From assembly GCA_016219875.1 (NCBI GenBank), contig JACRJZ010000145.1, positions 1 through 64,000 of the forward strand: 64,000 nucleotides of DNA, written 5' to 3'. The translations under genes and the position numbers were made by a program. Origin of the DNA: Verrucomicrobiota bacterium. GTDB lineage: Bacteria; Verrucomicrobiota; Verrucomicrobiia; Limisphaerales; JACRJZ01. Below, piece by piece: positions 41,466 through 50,561 of the stretch; position 1 is the stretch's first letter; each line of letters opens with the position of its first letter. Below the pieces are notes generated by a model, which was not told the origin of the DNA, made no database searches, and saw only the letters and a list, made by a program, of their open reading frames with translations.

Positions 41466-41519
41466 AGCCAGTTGGACGGACGAAGGAAGGAAATGCTCCG
41501 ACGAAAGAGGCGATTTCAA

Positions 41520-41600
41520 AACCCCGTAGCAGCCGACGTGAGGAGGCTCAAACTTCAAAGGAATCAGAGCCTCCTCACGTCGGCTGCGACAGTTTTGAAA
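41520..41600. repeat. GTAGCAGCCGACG-type hairpin repeat
   Basis: Arms GTAGCAGCCGACGTGAGGAG and CTCCTCACGTCGGCTGCGAC, in the gap 41466-41690 upstream of the A2M gene. No gene seen in the gap. Confidence 0.8.
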
Positions 41601-41690
41601 GAGGCTCCTCCGGCCGGCCTGGCGCTCGACGTCGCGTGAGCCGCGGGTTGAGTGGTTGGCGCAGCGGCGGGCACGCTGCCTGGCCAAGCC

Positions 41691-42188
41691 TCAGAATCCC
41701 GCCTTCGCCAACTCGCCCTGCAACTGCATCTGGAAATCCTCCAGGTCCGCCGCGGAGGGGCGATAGCCCTTTTGCTTCATGCCCAGACCGAGGCGGCCCA
41801 TTTGGTCGAGATACCAGGTGCCGCTCTGGCCGTCACTGAAAGTCACGCTGCCGCTGACCATGGCGCCGGGCCGGGCGATTTGATCGACGCCCACCTTGAC
41901 TTGGCCGGCCCCGGGCAACACCTCGTCGGGGAGGGTGGCCGGCTCGTCGGCCGTGGCGGGCGTGGCATTCTGCTGGGCAGCGGGGGACGGCTTGGGCGCT
42001 TCGGGGGGCGGCGGCGGGGCCGGCGCGTCTTTGGGAACGATCTTCAGGTCGTCGAGCAGGAAGCGGACCTCCATGTAAGTCAGGCGGAGGCCGAACTCGG
42101 TTTCGAGGCGTTTCTGGAGATCGGAGAGCTTAAGGCCGTCCGCAATCCACGCGGCCACCTGCTGTCGTTGGGCGTCGTTCAGATTCAT
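41691..42188 (-). CDS. conserved hypothetical protein with helical N-terminus and Pro/Ala linker
   Basis: 165 residues from MNLNDAQRQQ. Residues 1-55 are helical (QVAAWIADGLKLSDLQKRLE, then LTYMEVRFLLDDLKIV) and resemble a small winged or sigma-4-like helix-turn-helix. A Pro/Ala-rich linker follows (about 58-100). The C-terminal 65 residues contain SGSVTFSDGQSGTWYLDQMG, a beta-hairpin pattern, and a final helix. I recall this layout as a conserved protein restricted to Verrucomicrobiota, function unknown. Start chosen at the Met directly before the helix; an upstream ATG 15 codons earlier is possible. Confidence 0.7.
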   Translation of the reverse strand: MNLNDAQRQQVAAWIADGLKLSDLQKRLETEFGLRLTYMEVRFLLDDLKIVPKDAPAPPPPPEAPKPSPAAQQNATPATADEPATLPDEVLPGAGQVKVGVDQIARPGAMVSGSVTFSDGQSGTWYLDQMGRLGLGMKQKGYRPSAADLEDFQMQLQGELAKAGF

Positions 42189-42310
42189 GTTCAATACGGG
42201 CCAATAACTGAGCCTTTGGCGTGGGCGTTTCAACAGATTTTTTGAATTAAAACTTTGACAGAGGCCGGGTTCGGCTTTTGAGGTATCGTGTGGCCAGTTC
42301 AGAACGAACC

Positions 42311-44683
42311 ATGAGCGCGAAGATGCCAGACACCACGCCCGCCCGCCAGCGGCCCTGCCTGATCCACTCCGTCGCCGCCGCCCTGGCGCGCGAGGCCGGC
42401 TTGGAGGCCATCTCCTTCGACCGGGCGCGGAAATCCATCAACGTCGCCACGGTGGGCCACGTGTCCGACTCGACACTGTCGGAACAACTGGCCGACACCA
42501 TCGAAGAAGCGCAATCCGAGTCCGCGAGCAACGAGTGCGGTTTGCTGACCGGCAACTTCGAGTGTGGCAAGCACTGCGGTTCCCTGGCCGCCAAAGAGCG
42601 GAGTTCCGTGACCGTGAAGTACGACGGCGACCAGATCACCATCGCGCGGCTGACGTGCCCCACCGCACCCAACCTCTGGCGCTGGCGGCGGCTGCCGTGG
42701 CCCAAGGTGGTGCAGCGCGACGTGGAGTTCATCGAGGCCGAAGAGCACGCCGAGGACTGGCGTTGGCAAATGGTCGCCGCCAGCCTCTGCGCGGTCTTCG
42801 CCATCGCGGGCTGGTGGCTCACGCGCGCCACGCCCCACGGCGTCCTGCCGCCCCTGCCCGCGCTGGCGTGCTACGCGCTGGCCTACTTGGCGGGTGCGTG
42901 GTTCGCCGCGGAAGAAGTATGGGAGCGCTTGCGCCAATACACCCTCGACGTTCACTTCCTCATGCTGGCGGTGGCCGCCGGCAGCGCGCTGGTCAACGAG
43001 TGGAACGAAGGCGCCATCCTCCTGTTCCTCTTCTCCTTTAGCGGGGCCTTGGAGCATTTCGCGCTCTTCCGCACGCGCCGTGAAATCAGTTCGCTATTCA
43101 AAAACGCGCCCAAGACCGCCACGCTGCTGGACGCGGCGGGCCACGAGAAGGAAGTCCCCGTCGCCGAACTGCGCCGGGGCATGAGGCTGTTGGTGAAACC
43201 GGGCGCGCAGTTCCCGGTGGACGCGGAAGTCGTCAAAGGCGCCACGGCGGCGGACGAATCCAATCTGACCGGCGAAGCCTCGCCCGTGGAGAAGGCCATC
43301 GGCGACACCGTGCTGGCGGGCACGATCAATCTCTGGGGCGCCATCGAAGCGGTCGTGACCAAGCCCGTCTCGCAGAGCGCGCTGCAGAAGATCATCCGGC
43401 TCATTCAGGACGCCCAGCAACAAAAAGCGCCGGCCCAGCGCGTCATCGACCGCTTCAGCAGCGCCTACGCCTACGGCATTCTGGGGCTGACCATCGCGAT
43501 GTTCTTTGTGTGGTGGCTGGGCTTCAAGCTGCCGCCGTTCACCAGCACGGCGGAACAGGAGAGCGCATTTTATCGGGCGATGACGTTGCTGGTCGTCAGT
43601 TCGCCCTGCGCACTGGTGCTGTCGATTCCATCCGCGGTGCTGGCGGCCATCGCGTGGGGCGCAAGCCACGGGGTCCTGTTCCGCGGCGGCGCAGCGGTGG
43701 AGAAACTTGCGCACGCCGAAATCGTGGCCCTCGACAAAACCGGCACGCTCACCACGGGGGAACTCCGGGTGGAGCAGATGCAGAGTTTCCCGCCGGGCCG
43801 CGAACAGGAGGTGGCCCAACTCGCTTTCTCGCTGGAGCGGCTCTCCACGCATCCGCTCGCCCGGGCCATCACGCGCCACGGCAAGCATCTCCAATTGACC
43901 CCCGTCGAGTTCGAGCACTTCGAGTCCATCGCCGGCCAGGGTCTGCGCGCCCGACGGGGCGGTCAGGAGTGCTACCTGGGACGGCGCGAGCCGTTGGAGC
44001 GGGGGCCACACGCCGCGGTCCTCGCGAAAGTGCCGCACACCGAAGCGGGTTTCTCCGAAGTCTGGCTCAGCACCGACCATCTCTTGGGCCGGGTGTTGTT
44101 GCGGGATGACATCCGCCCCCAAGCCCGAACCGTGCTGGAGAACATGCGCGCCGCCGGCCTCCGGACGGTGGTGTTGACCGGTGACCGGCGCGCCACCGCG
44201 GAGCATCTCAAGTCCCAGTTGCCCGTCGATGACGTGCGGGCCGAACTCCACCCCGAAGACAAAGTCGCGGCCATCCGCAAGTTGAGCGAAGGCGGCCAGC
44301 ACGTCGTGATGGTGGGCGACGGCGTGAACGACGCGCCGAGTCTCGCCGCCGCGCACGTGGGCGTGGCGATGGGCGCCCGCGGTTCGGACGCCGCGCTGGA
44401 GCAGGCCGAAGTGGTGCTCATGCACGATCGGTTGGAGAATTTCCTGGCCGCGTTTCACCTCAGCCAGCGCGCCCGGCGCATCATCCGTCAGAACCAATTC
44501 ATCTCCCTCGGCACGGTGGTGATGCTGGTGGGCTTTGCCCTGGCGGGCGGCATCCCGCTGACCGTCGGCGTAGTCGGCCACGAAGGCAGCACCGTGATCG
44601 TGGTGATGAACAGCCTGCGGCTGCTGCTGGGCCGTTCCAGCGCCGCGGTGGCGCCGGCGCTCGTCAAAGAATCAGCCACTTAG
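42311..44683 (+). CDS. P1B-4-type heavy-metal transporting ATPase
   Basis: 790 residues. A soluble N-terminus of about 145 residues with Cys and His (NECGLLTGNFECGKHCGS) may bind metal. Then six membrane helices and the P-type core: LTGEASPVE, SPCALVLSIPSAVLA (near 431), phosphorylation site DKTGTLTTG (Asp at about 475), STHPLARAI (the HP nucleotide locus), and GDGVNDAPSLAAAHVGVAMG. The last membrane helices carry HEGSTVIV (His near 757); SPC together with HEG(G/S)T is the P1B-4 signature, whose members export Co, Zn, Fe or Ni. The ion cannot be fixed from sequence. ATG 42311 was preferred to a TTG 11 codons upstream. 66 bases separate it from the universal stress protein gene, possibly one transcript. 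Confidence 0.9.
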   Translation: MSAKMPDTTPARQRPCLIHSVAAALAREAGLEAISFDRARKSINVATVGHVSDSTLSEQLADTIEEAQSESASNECGLLTGNFECGKHCGSLAAKERSSVTVKYDGDQITIARLTCPTAPNLWRWRRLPWPKVVQRDVEFIEAEEHAEDWRWQMVAASLCAVFAIAGWWLTRATPHGVLPPLPALACYALAYLAGAWFAAEEVWERLRQYTLDVHFLMLAVAAGSALVNEWNEGAILLFLFSFSGALEHFALFRTRREISSLFKNAPKTATLLDAAGHEKEVPVAELRRGMRLLVKPGAQFPVDAEVVKGATAADESNLTGEASPVEKAIGDTVLAGTINLWGAIEAVVTKPVSQSALQKIIRLIQDAQQQKAPAQRVIDRFSSAYAYGILGLTIAMFFVWWLGFKLPPFTSTAEQESAFYRAMTLLVVSSPCALVLSIPSAVLAAIAWGASHGVLFRGGAAVEKLAHAEIVALDKTGTLTTGELRVEQMQSFPPGREQEVAQLAFSLERLSTHPLARAITRHGKHLQLTPVEFEHFESIAGQGLRARRGGQECYLGRREPLERGPHAAVLAKVPHTEAGFSEVWLSTDHLLGRVLLRDDIRPQARTVLENMRAAGLRTVVLTGDRRATAEHLKSQLPVDDVRAELHPEDKVAAIRKLSEGGQHVVMVGDGVNDAPSLAAAHVGVAMGARGSDAALEQAEVVLMHDRLENFLAAFHLSQRARRIIRQNQFISLGTVVMLVGFALAGGIPLTVGVVGHEGSTVIVVMNSLRLLLGRSSAAVAPALVKESAT

Positions 44684-44749
44684 CGGGTTTTATCACTTGA
44701 ATTGAGCGAGGACCCGTGGCAACTAATCGCACCCCAGTCCGCTGGGAGC

Positions 44750-45280
44750 ATGAAATCAATGAAGAAACCATCGGCGATTCGAGCTTTTGCGGGAACCGCG
44801 AACGACTTTGGCAGCGCCAGCCAGGAGGGCGCGACCACGCCGCGCCCTGAGTCGTTGCAGTTCACGCGCATCCTGTTGCCGACGGATTTCTCCGACGCCT
44901 CGCGCAAAGCACTGAAGTACGCGACCCGCTTCGTCGAGCAGTTCGGCTCGCGCGTGACGCTCATCCACGTCATCGAGCCGGTCATGTCACCGGACTTCAA
45001 GACCTTCCCGCTGGCGCTGGACGAGGAGAAAGTGGTCGAGAACGTGCGGAATCGCCTGCTGGCCCTGGCACGAAGTCATTTCCACGAGCGCCAGATCGAA
45101 GGCGTGGTCGTGCGAACGGGCAATCCCTTCCACGAAATCTCCGAAGCCGCGCGCGAGTTGAACATCGACCTCATCATCATCTCCACCCACGGTTACACGG
45201 GCGTGAAGCGCGCCCTGCTCGGCAGCACGGCCGAGCGCGTGGTCCGCCACTCGCAGTGCCCCGTGATGACCGTGCGGTGA
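44750..45280 (+). CDS. universal stress protein (UspA family)
   Basis: 176 residues; the USP domain covers residues 38-176 after a low-complexity N-terminal extension of about 35. Motifs: FTRILLPTDFSDASRKALKY (strand 1 and the Asp of the nucleotide site), VTLIHVIEP, LNIDLIIISTHGYTG and LLGSTAERVVRHSQCPVMTV. The G-2X-G-9X-G(S) ATP motif is present except that the first Gly is Ser. ATP binding is therefore likely. GGGAG lies just upstream of the ATG. It follows the metal ATPase on the same strand, which suggests a stress-linked pair. Confidence 0.88.
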   Translation: MKSMKKPSAIRAFAGTANDFGSASQEGATTPRPESLQFTRILLPTDFSDASRKALKYATRFVEQFGSRVTLIHVIEPVMSPDFKTFPLALDEEKVVENVRNRLLALARSHFHERQIEGVVVRTGNPFHEISEAARELNIDLIIISTHGYTGVKRALLGSTAERVVRHSQCPVMTVR

Positions 45281-45287
45281 GTCCGCG

Positions 45288-45974
<687 letters not shown>

Positions 45975-46047
45975 ATCGCAAACAAGTTGTCTGACGCCGC
46001 GCAGGGGGCGGGGTGTTCAAAGGAAGTGACCGCTCCACAGGCCGGCT

Positions 46048-49000
46048 TCACTCCACCGGCCCCGGCCGCGTGATGCGCGGGGCCGTGGCGATGCGCGGCC
46101 TGACCGCAAGCCAGTCCACGCCCTGAAAAACCGGGTCCGCTTCGGCACGCACTTCTTCGTCGCCTTTGTAGGGACACATCGCGTCCACCCAAACGATCAG
46201 GCGCAAGAGGCTCAAGTCGTCCATTTTGACGTCGTGATGCTGGCCGCTGGAGGCCAGGTCGATGAGCTTGCTGCGATAGGAGAGCGCGGTCATCGGCGGC
46301 GGTGTGACGTAGCCCTGCGGGTCCATCTGGCCGTAGCCTTCCACCAGCAGGCAGCCCGCGAGGCCGAATCCCGGCGGCGGCTTCTCCGGCGCGCGGTAAG
46401 GCTCGCCCCACGTCGGCCGGCCAATCAGCGTGAGATACGGCTCGGTGAAGACCGGCGCCGCGGGACGCTCCGTCAGATCGAGCGTCTTGCGGCCCTCGCC
46501 GTCACCCTGGTGGCATTTGCCGCAATACCTGTCGAGCACCGGCTGAACATAGCGCGGGTAGCTGACGGTCTGATCGGTCCACGGCGGCGGCGTGATGTCG
46601 GAAGGAGGCCGCGCCAGCGCCAGGGAATTCTGTCGCGTTTCCGCCGCGCGGCTGTGCGACTCGTGACAGCCGAGGCAGCCGCGCGGTTCGCCCGGCATCA
46701 CATTCACGAAGCTGCGCATGGTGTGGAGCGCGCGCTGCCGCTCGTCGAGCAACTGGAAGTGCAGCGGCACGCCTGCCGGCGCGTGGAACGACATGGAGCC
46801 GTCTTCTTGGATCGGCACGGTGCCGAGGAGGCGTTTGACGCCTTCCGACTGCACGGCGGAAACCACCGGGCCGGTCGAGATGTAGGGGCGTTTGTACCAA
46901 TACGTGTAAGTCTTGTGGTCGATGCTGAGGATGCGGAGGAACTTCGCCTTGCCGCGCAATTCCGGCGGCGCGCCTTGATAGACGCTGCTGCTAAAGATCA
47001 CACCGTCCCGCGGGCGCTCCCGCTCGGCCAACGCCGGCCAGGCGACCCGGTCCCCGATCACCGGCGGCTTGGCGCGCGGCTTGAGCGGCATCGCGTGGAA
47101 GACGTGATGCGTCCCCTCGAAGATCAATTCGCGGTTGCCGTCCGTGTCCATGAGGTAGAGCACGAACTTGCCGCCGCGGTTCGCCGACACCAGGAAGTCC
47201 TGTTCACTCAACGGATGCGGCGAGAAGTAAGCCTCGTAGCGGCCGCTGGCGTGATAGCGCAAGGATTCCGCCGGATCGACCGGGCCGTTGCCGCACTCCG
47301 GCCACGCCACATCGGCGGTGATTTTCGTCAACCCCCACGGAAAATTGAAACCCTGATCTGGATCGACAATACCGACCGAACCGGCGAACCAGTTGTGATG
47401 CGCGCTGCCGGTGAACATCACGCGCCGGCTGCCGGGGATGCTGCGAGCGTCCTTCATCACGTCGGGCCAGACGCTCTGGTTGCCCCAATACATCAGCACC
47501 TGGGTGCCGTCGGGATTCACCGTCCAGAGTTTCTGGGCGCGCCAGAGGGGCTTGTCCGTGTATTCCCAGCGCGTGTAGATGACGCGGCCGTCGTTCATCA
47601 CCGAGGGCAGGTAATCCGGTTCGTTGTTGGCGGAAATGAGGAAGACGTTCCGGCCATCCAGATCGCAGCGCGCCAGCACAAACGCGCTCGTGGGTGGCAT
47701 GCACCGCACGTAGGTGTGACCGCGCGTGGTGGAGAAGAGCACGTGCCGCTCGTCGGGCAGGTAGATCGGATCGAGATCGTCGAACGGCCCGTCGGTCAAC
47801 TGGCGCAGGCCGGAGCCGTCCACATTGATTTCGTAGAGGTGAAAGGCTTTCTCGTTATGCGGCTTGAAGCAGAACAGTACTCTCTTCGCGTCGAAAGAAA
47901 GGTCCGGCCGCCAGAACGAGCCGTGCAACGGGGCTTGCGGCATGAGTTGGCGCAGTTCGCCGTCGGGGCGAAGCCCGTCCAGCGTGAGCAGGCGCGCGCC
48001 CGGCACCGCCATGCAACCCAACCGGTGCCGCGTTTCGTGCGGCCACTCGGAGCCTTGCGGGAAAGGCATGTCCACGAGCAGCAACTTGTCGAAGTCCACC
48101 GCGGGGTTCTTGAGCATCATCGCGCGCTTGAGGGCGCGGACTCGGAAGTAGCGTTCCGTCGCCGCAGTTGGCTCGGCCTGCCTCTCCAGGGTTTCCAACT
48201 CACCCAGCTCGCTGGAGAAGTCCACGCGTCCGCTTCGCGCGGCGGTGATCCGACAGGCCAACTCGCGCGCCCAGCGAATCTCATCACGGATGCGGGCGGG
48301 CGTGGGCTTGCCGTCGGCTTGGTGCAACCAGTCGCGCTCGAGTGCCGACCGGGCCTCGGCGGCGGAAAGGCGGCGCGGCGCGGGCGTTTCCGGCTTCACG
48401 TACGGTGCCACGGCTTCGTGGCGCACAGGCCGGAAGTGGATGCGCGCGCCCACTTGCATGATGACCTCGACCCATTCGGGCGAAAACTGCGCCGCGTTAC
48501 CGCGCGCCACGAGGGCGCCGTAGCGTTGCTTGATCCGATCCGCCTCGGCCCATTGGCGGCGCTCGTCGGCTGATTGCTTCTTCCACTGCTGCTCGGTAAG
48601 CGGCCTGTACTCGAGCAGGAGTTCGACGAGCCGTGCCGCCAGCCGCTCGTCCAAGTTTGCGTCGGATTGGGCCACGTACTCCGCCGGACTGAGGCTGGTC
48701 CAGTTCAAGAAATTCTCGTGCTCGGTTGGGAACTTGGCTCGGAGTCTGGCTTGCAGCGCCGCCGCGAGAGTGGTGTCGGGGCCTGCGCCGCGCTGGGCGA
48801 TCTTCTGGCGCAATTCAGTCAGCGTTTCCGCAAATGGTTTCCCCGCCGGAAACACGAGATGAACCGCCGCCTCCATCTCCCTTTCAAACTCGTGCAAAGC
48901 TTTTGCGCCGGCCTGATAGAGCGCAGCAATCTGCTCCGCAGTCAGTGCCGCGCCATAGAGACGCAGATCATCCAGCCCGCCCTGAAAATGCTCGCTGGTC

Positions 49001-49602
49001 CCGCCCAGCGAACCAATGAAACCCGGCCCGACCGGTGAAACGGCGATCTTGCCCGGTCGCTTCAGCGAGCCGATCTCCCGCCCGTCCAGATACACGCGCA
49101 TGAACTCCCCGTCGAATGTCCCCGCGCAATGATGCCACGCGCCGTCGAGCACCTGCGCCGGCTGGATCGCGGCATCGCACTCTACGTAACCGCCAACGTT
49201 CAGTCCCAGCGACAGGATCGTGCCGCTTTCTTGAAACGAGAACAGCAGCCGGTTGGGGCACTCCTGGCGGAAGATTTCGCGGAACGCGGGCAGTTCGACG
49301 GGACGCGCCCACACGGAGAAAGTGACGGCACTGAGTTCACGGCTGGTCAGGTGCAGCTTCGTCCGCCAAGCGTGCTGACCACGCAAGTTCAGCGCCCCGC
49401 CGTGAAGGCCCCGCGTGCGGCCCGCACCGGCGGCCACCCCATCCAGAGAAGCGTCAGCACCGTGCCCGCTGACATCGTAGCACTGGGTCCCGGATGGCTC
49501 GTCAAAGGTCCAGTGTGCGATCAACGGCGAGTTTATCTCGGCGGGTCCAGCCAGTCCGCTCGCCGCACAAGCCAGCATCAGGATTCCAGCGGTCGCTTTC
49601 AT
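46048..49602 (-). CDS. LamG / HZS-alpha-like propeller / di-haem cytochrome c domain protein
   Basis: 1,184 residues from MKATAGILML with a signal peptide ending near GLAGPAE. N-terminal LamG-type domain (LIAHWTFDEPSGTQCYDVSG, WHHCAGTFDGEFMRVYLDGR). Middle part (about 560-900) resembles the propeller domain of hydrazine synthase alpha-like proteins: DLSFDAKRVLFCFKPHNEKA, DDLDPIYLPDERHVLFSTTR, DGRVIYTRWEYTDKPLWRAQ, SIPGSRRVMFTGSAHHNWFA. Two c-type haem sites follow: CLGCHESH (near 976) and CGKCHQGDG (near 1026), with MDPQGYVTPPP after. Resemblance does not imply hydrazine synthesis; such proteins are widespread in Verrucomicrobiota and may take part in extracytoplasmic electron transfer. No other respiratory genes are adjacent except the ferredoxin starting 226 bases away on the opposite strand. 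Confidence 0.82.
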   Translation of the reverse strand: MKATAGILMLACAASGLAGPAEINSPLIAHWTFDEPSGTQCYDVSGHGADASLDGVAAGAGRTRGLHGGALNLRGQHAWRTKLHLTSRELSAVTFSVWARPVELPAFREIFRQECPNRLLFSFQESGTILSLGLNVGGYVECDAAIQPAQVLDGAWHHCAGTFDGEFMRVYLDGREIGSLKRPGKIAVSPVGPGFIGSLGGTSEHFQGGLDDLRLYGAALTAEQIAALYQAGAKALHEFEREMEAAVHLVFPAGKPFAETLTELRQKIAQRGAGPDTTLAAALQARLRAKFPTEHENFLNWTSLSPAEYVAQSDANLDERLAARLVELLLEYRPLTEQQWKKQSADERRQWAEADRIKQRYGALVARGNAAQFSPEWVEVIMQVGARIHFRPVRHEAVAPYVKPETPAPRRLSAAEARSALERDWLHQADGKPTPARIRDEIRWARELACRITAARSGRVDFSSELGELETLERQAEPTAATERYFRVRALKRAMMLKNPAVDFDKLLLVDMPFPQGSEWPHETRHRLGCMAVPGARLLTLDGLRPDGELRQLMPQAPLHGSFWRPDLSFDAKRVLFCFKPHNEKAFHLYEINVDGSGLRQLTDGPFDDLDPIYLPDERHVLFSTTRGHTYVRCMPPTSAFVLARCDLDGRNVFLISANNEPDYLPSVMNDGRVIYTRWEYTDKPLWRAQKLWTVNPDGTQVLMYWGNQSVWPDVMKDARSIPGSRRVMFTGSAHHNWFAGSVGIVDPDQGFNFPWGLTKITADVAWPECGNGPVDPAESLRYHASGRYEAYFSPHPLSEQDFLVSANRGGKFVLYLMDTDGNRELIFEGTHHVFHAMPLKPRAKPPVIGDRVAWPALAERERPRDGVIFSSSVYQGAPPELRGKAKFLRILSIDHKTYTYWYKRPYISTGPVVSAVQSEGVKRLLGTVPIQEDGSMSFHAPAGVPLHFQLLDERQRALHTMRSFVNVMPGEPRGCLGCHESHSRAAETRQNSLALARPPSDITPPPWTDQTVSYPRYVQPVLDRYCGKCHQGDGEGRKTLDLTERPAAPVFTEPYLTLIGRPTWGEPYRAPEKPPPGFGLAGCLLVEGYGQMDPQGYVTPPPMTALSYRSKLIDLASSGQHHDVKMDDLSLLRLIVWVDAMCPYKGDEEVRAEADPVFQGVDWLAVRPRIATAPRITRPGPVE

Positions 49603-49827
49603 GGTCTTTTCTGTCTGGGGATGTTCACCAGACGGCGGCCCGGCTGGCAAGCCAAGGCTCGAAAAGGCCGCGGACCGCGACGCCAGACAGGGTCGCTACC
49701 GTGGCGGCAAGACGGGCTTCTCGCGGGCGCCGGCGGCAGGGAAAAAAGTCGCGGAAAAGGGCTTGATCTTTCACAAGACTCCCCCGATACATTCCTCAAC
49801 ATTCGAATCGAACAACAGAGCAACGAT

Positions 49828-50061
49828 ATGGCTGACATTGCAAACAAGTATCCGGAAAACGTGGCCGGCAAATACTACGTGGACAATCAGTGCATTGATT
49901 GTGACCTGTGCCGGGAGACGGCTCCGAACAATTTTACCCGCAACGAGGACGGCGGTTACTCCTACCTGTCGAAGCAACCGGAGACTCCCGAAGAGGAAGC
50001 CCAGTGCAAGGAAGCCAAGGAAGGCTGCCCCGTGGAAGCCATCGGCGACAACGGCGCCTAG
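49828..50061 (+). CDS. single-cluster ferredoxin
   Basis: 77 residues, the usual size of a one-cluster bacterial ferredoxin. Ligands: CIDCDLC (residues 20, 23 and 26) and the distal Cys in EGCPVEAI. An additional Cys in EAQCKEAKEGCP probably makes the disulfide seen in this class. Carries electrons in the cytoplasm; 4Fe-4S is likely because the second Cys is present. The ATG at 49828 lies deep inside a longer open frame but precedes the whole domain. A strong terminator follows at 50085. Confidence 0.9.
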   Translation: MADIANKYPENVAGKYYVDNQCIDCDLCRETAPNNFTRNEDGGYSYLSKQPETPEEEAQCKEAKEGCPVEAIGDNGA

Positions 50062-50084
50062 TCCGGCAAGACAATTTGGTCCTC

Positions 50085-50118
50085 GCCCGCAGGCCGGTGC
50101 CTGCGGGCTTTTTTGTTT
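50085..50118 (+). terminator. intrinsic terminator of the ferredoxin gene
   Basis: Perfect stem GCCCGCAGGC/GCCTGCGGGC with CGGT loop, followed by TTTTTTGTTTT. Confidence 0.9.
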
Positions 50119-50129
50119 TAGCGCCAGGC

Positions 50130-50345
50130 GGGCCGGTGCGCAAGGCTGCCTCAAGCTCGATTCGAGAGCGCTCGTAGCGCAGATTTTTCAGTCTGCCGTA
50201 GCGCCGGTTTTCCAACCGGCGAGCGTTGGAAGAGGCCGGCCGGCTGGAAGGTTCACGGCCTTGCCGACTGCAAGTCGGCGCTACGGCAGGTTGAAAACCT
50301 GCGCTACCCAGTGCGCCGGGCGGGAGCTTGATGCAGCCTTGGGCT
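50130..50345. repeat. composite dispersed repeat, forward copy
   Basis: Order of modules: GTAGCGCAGATTTTTCAGTC, TAGCGCCGGTTTTCCAACCG, GAGCGTTGGAAGAGGCCGGC, GGAAGGTTCACGGCCTTGCC, GACTGCAAGTCGGCGCTACG, GCAGGTTGAAAACCTGCGCT, GGGCGGGAGCTTGATGCAGC. The same order in reverse complement is at 63560-63772. Part of the gap 50062-50561. Confidence 0.85.
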
Positions 50346-50460
50346 GGTTCAGTTCTCGACCGAATTCAGGGAGGAAGTGGATGGGAGAGTTCCTCTTCAC
50401 CCCTTCCTCCCTGAAATCCGATGGCAACTCTCCACTCCTCGCCGACAGTTCTGCCGTCGC

Positions 50461-50488
50461 ATTCACGTTTTGCGTTTCACGTTTTTTT
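50461..50488. repeat. heptamer array (GTTTTGC/GTTTCAC)
   Basis: ATTCAC then GTTTTGC, GTTTCAC, GTTTTTT: a 7-base period in a T-rich tract upstream of the kinase gene. It could also act as a weak terminator-like T run. Confidence 0.5.
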
Positions 50489-50561
50489 CCCCTTTCCCCG
50501 TAACATCTCCGGGAATTTGCTTCTGAGGAGGGTAAGAACGAACTAGAACTCAAATCAGGCC

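Noticed and set aside
42255..42289. Sigma-70 promoter TTGACA / TATCGT before the metal ATPase
   Set aside because: TTGACA is perfect but the spacer to the only candidate -10 is 23 bases, too long.
46048..49602. True hydrazine synthase alpha subunit
   Set aside because: No beta or gamma subunits or anammox genes nearby, and a LamG domain is fused; only domain resemblance is claimed.
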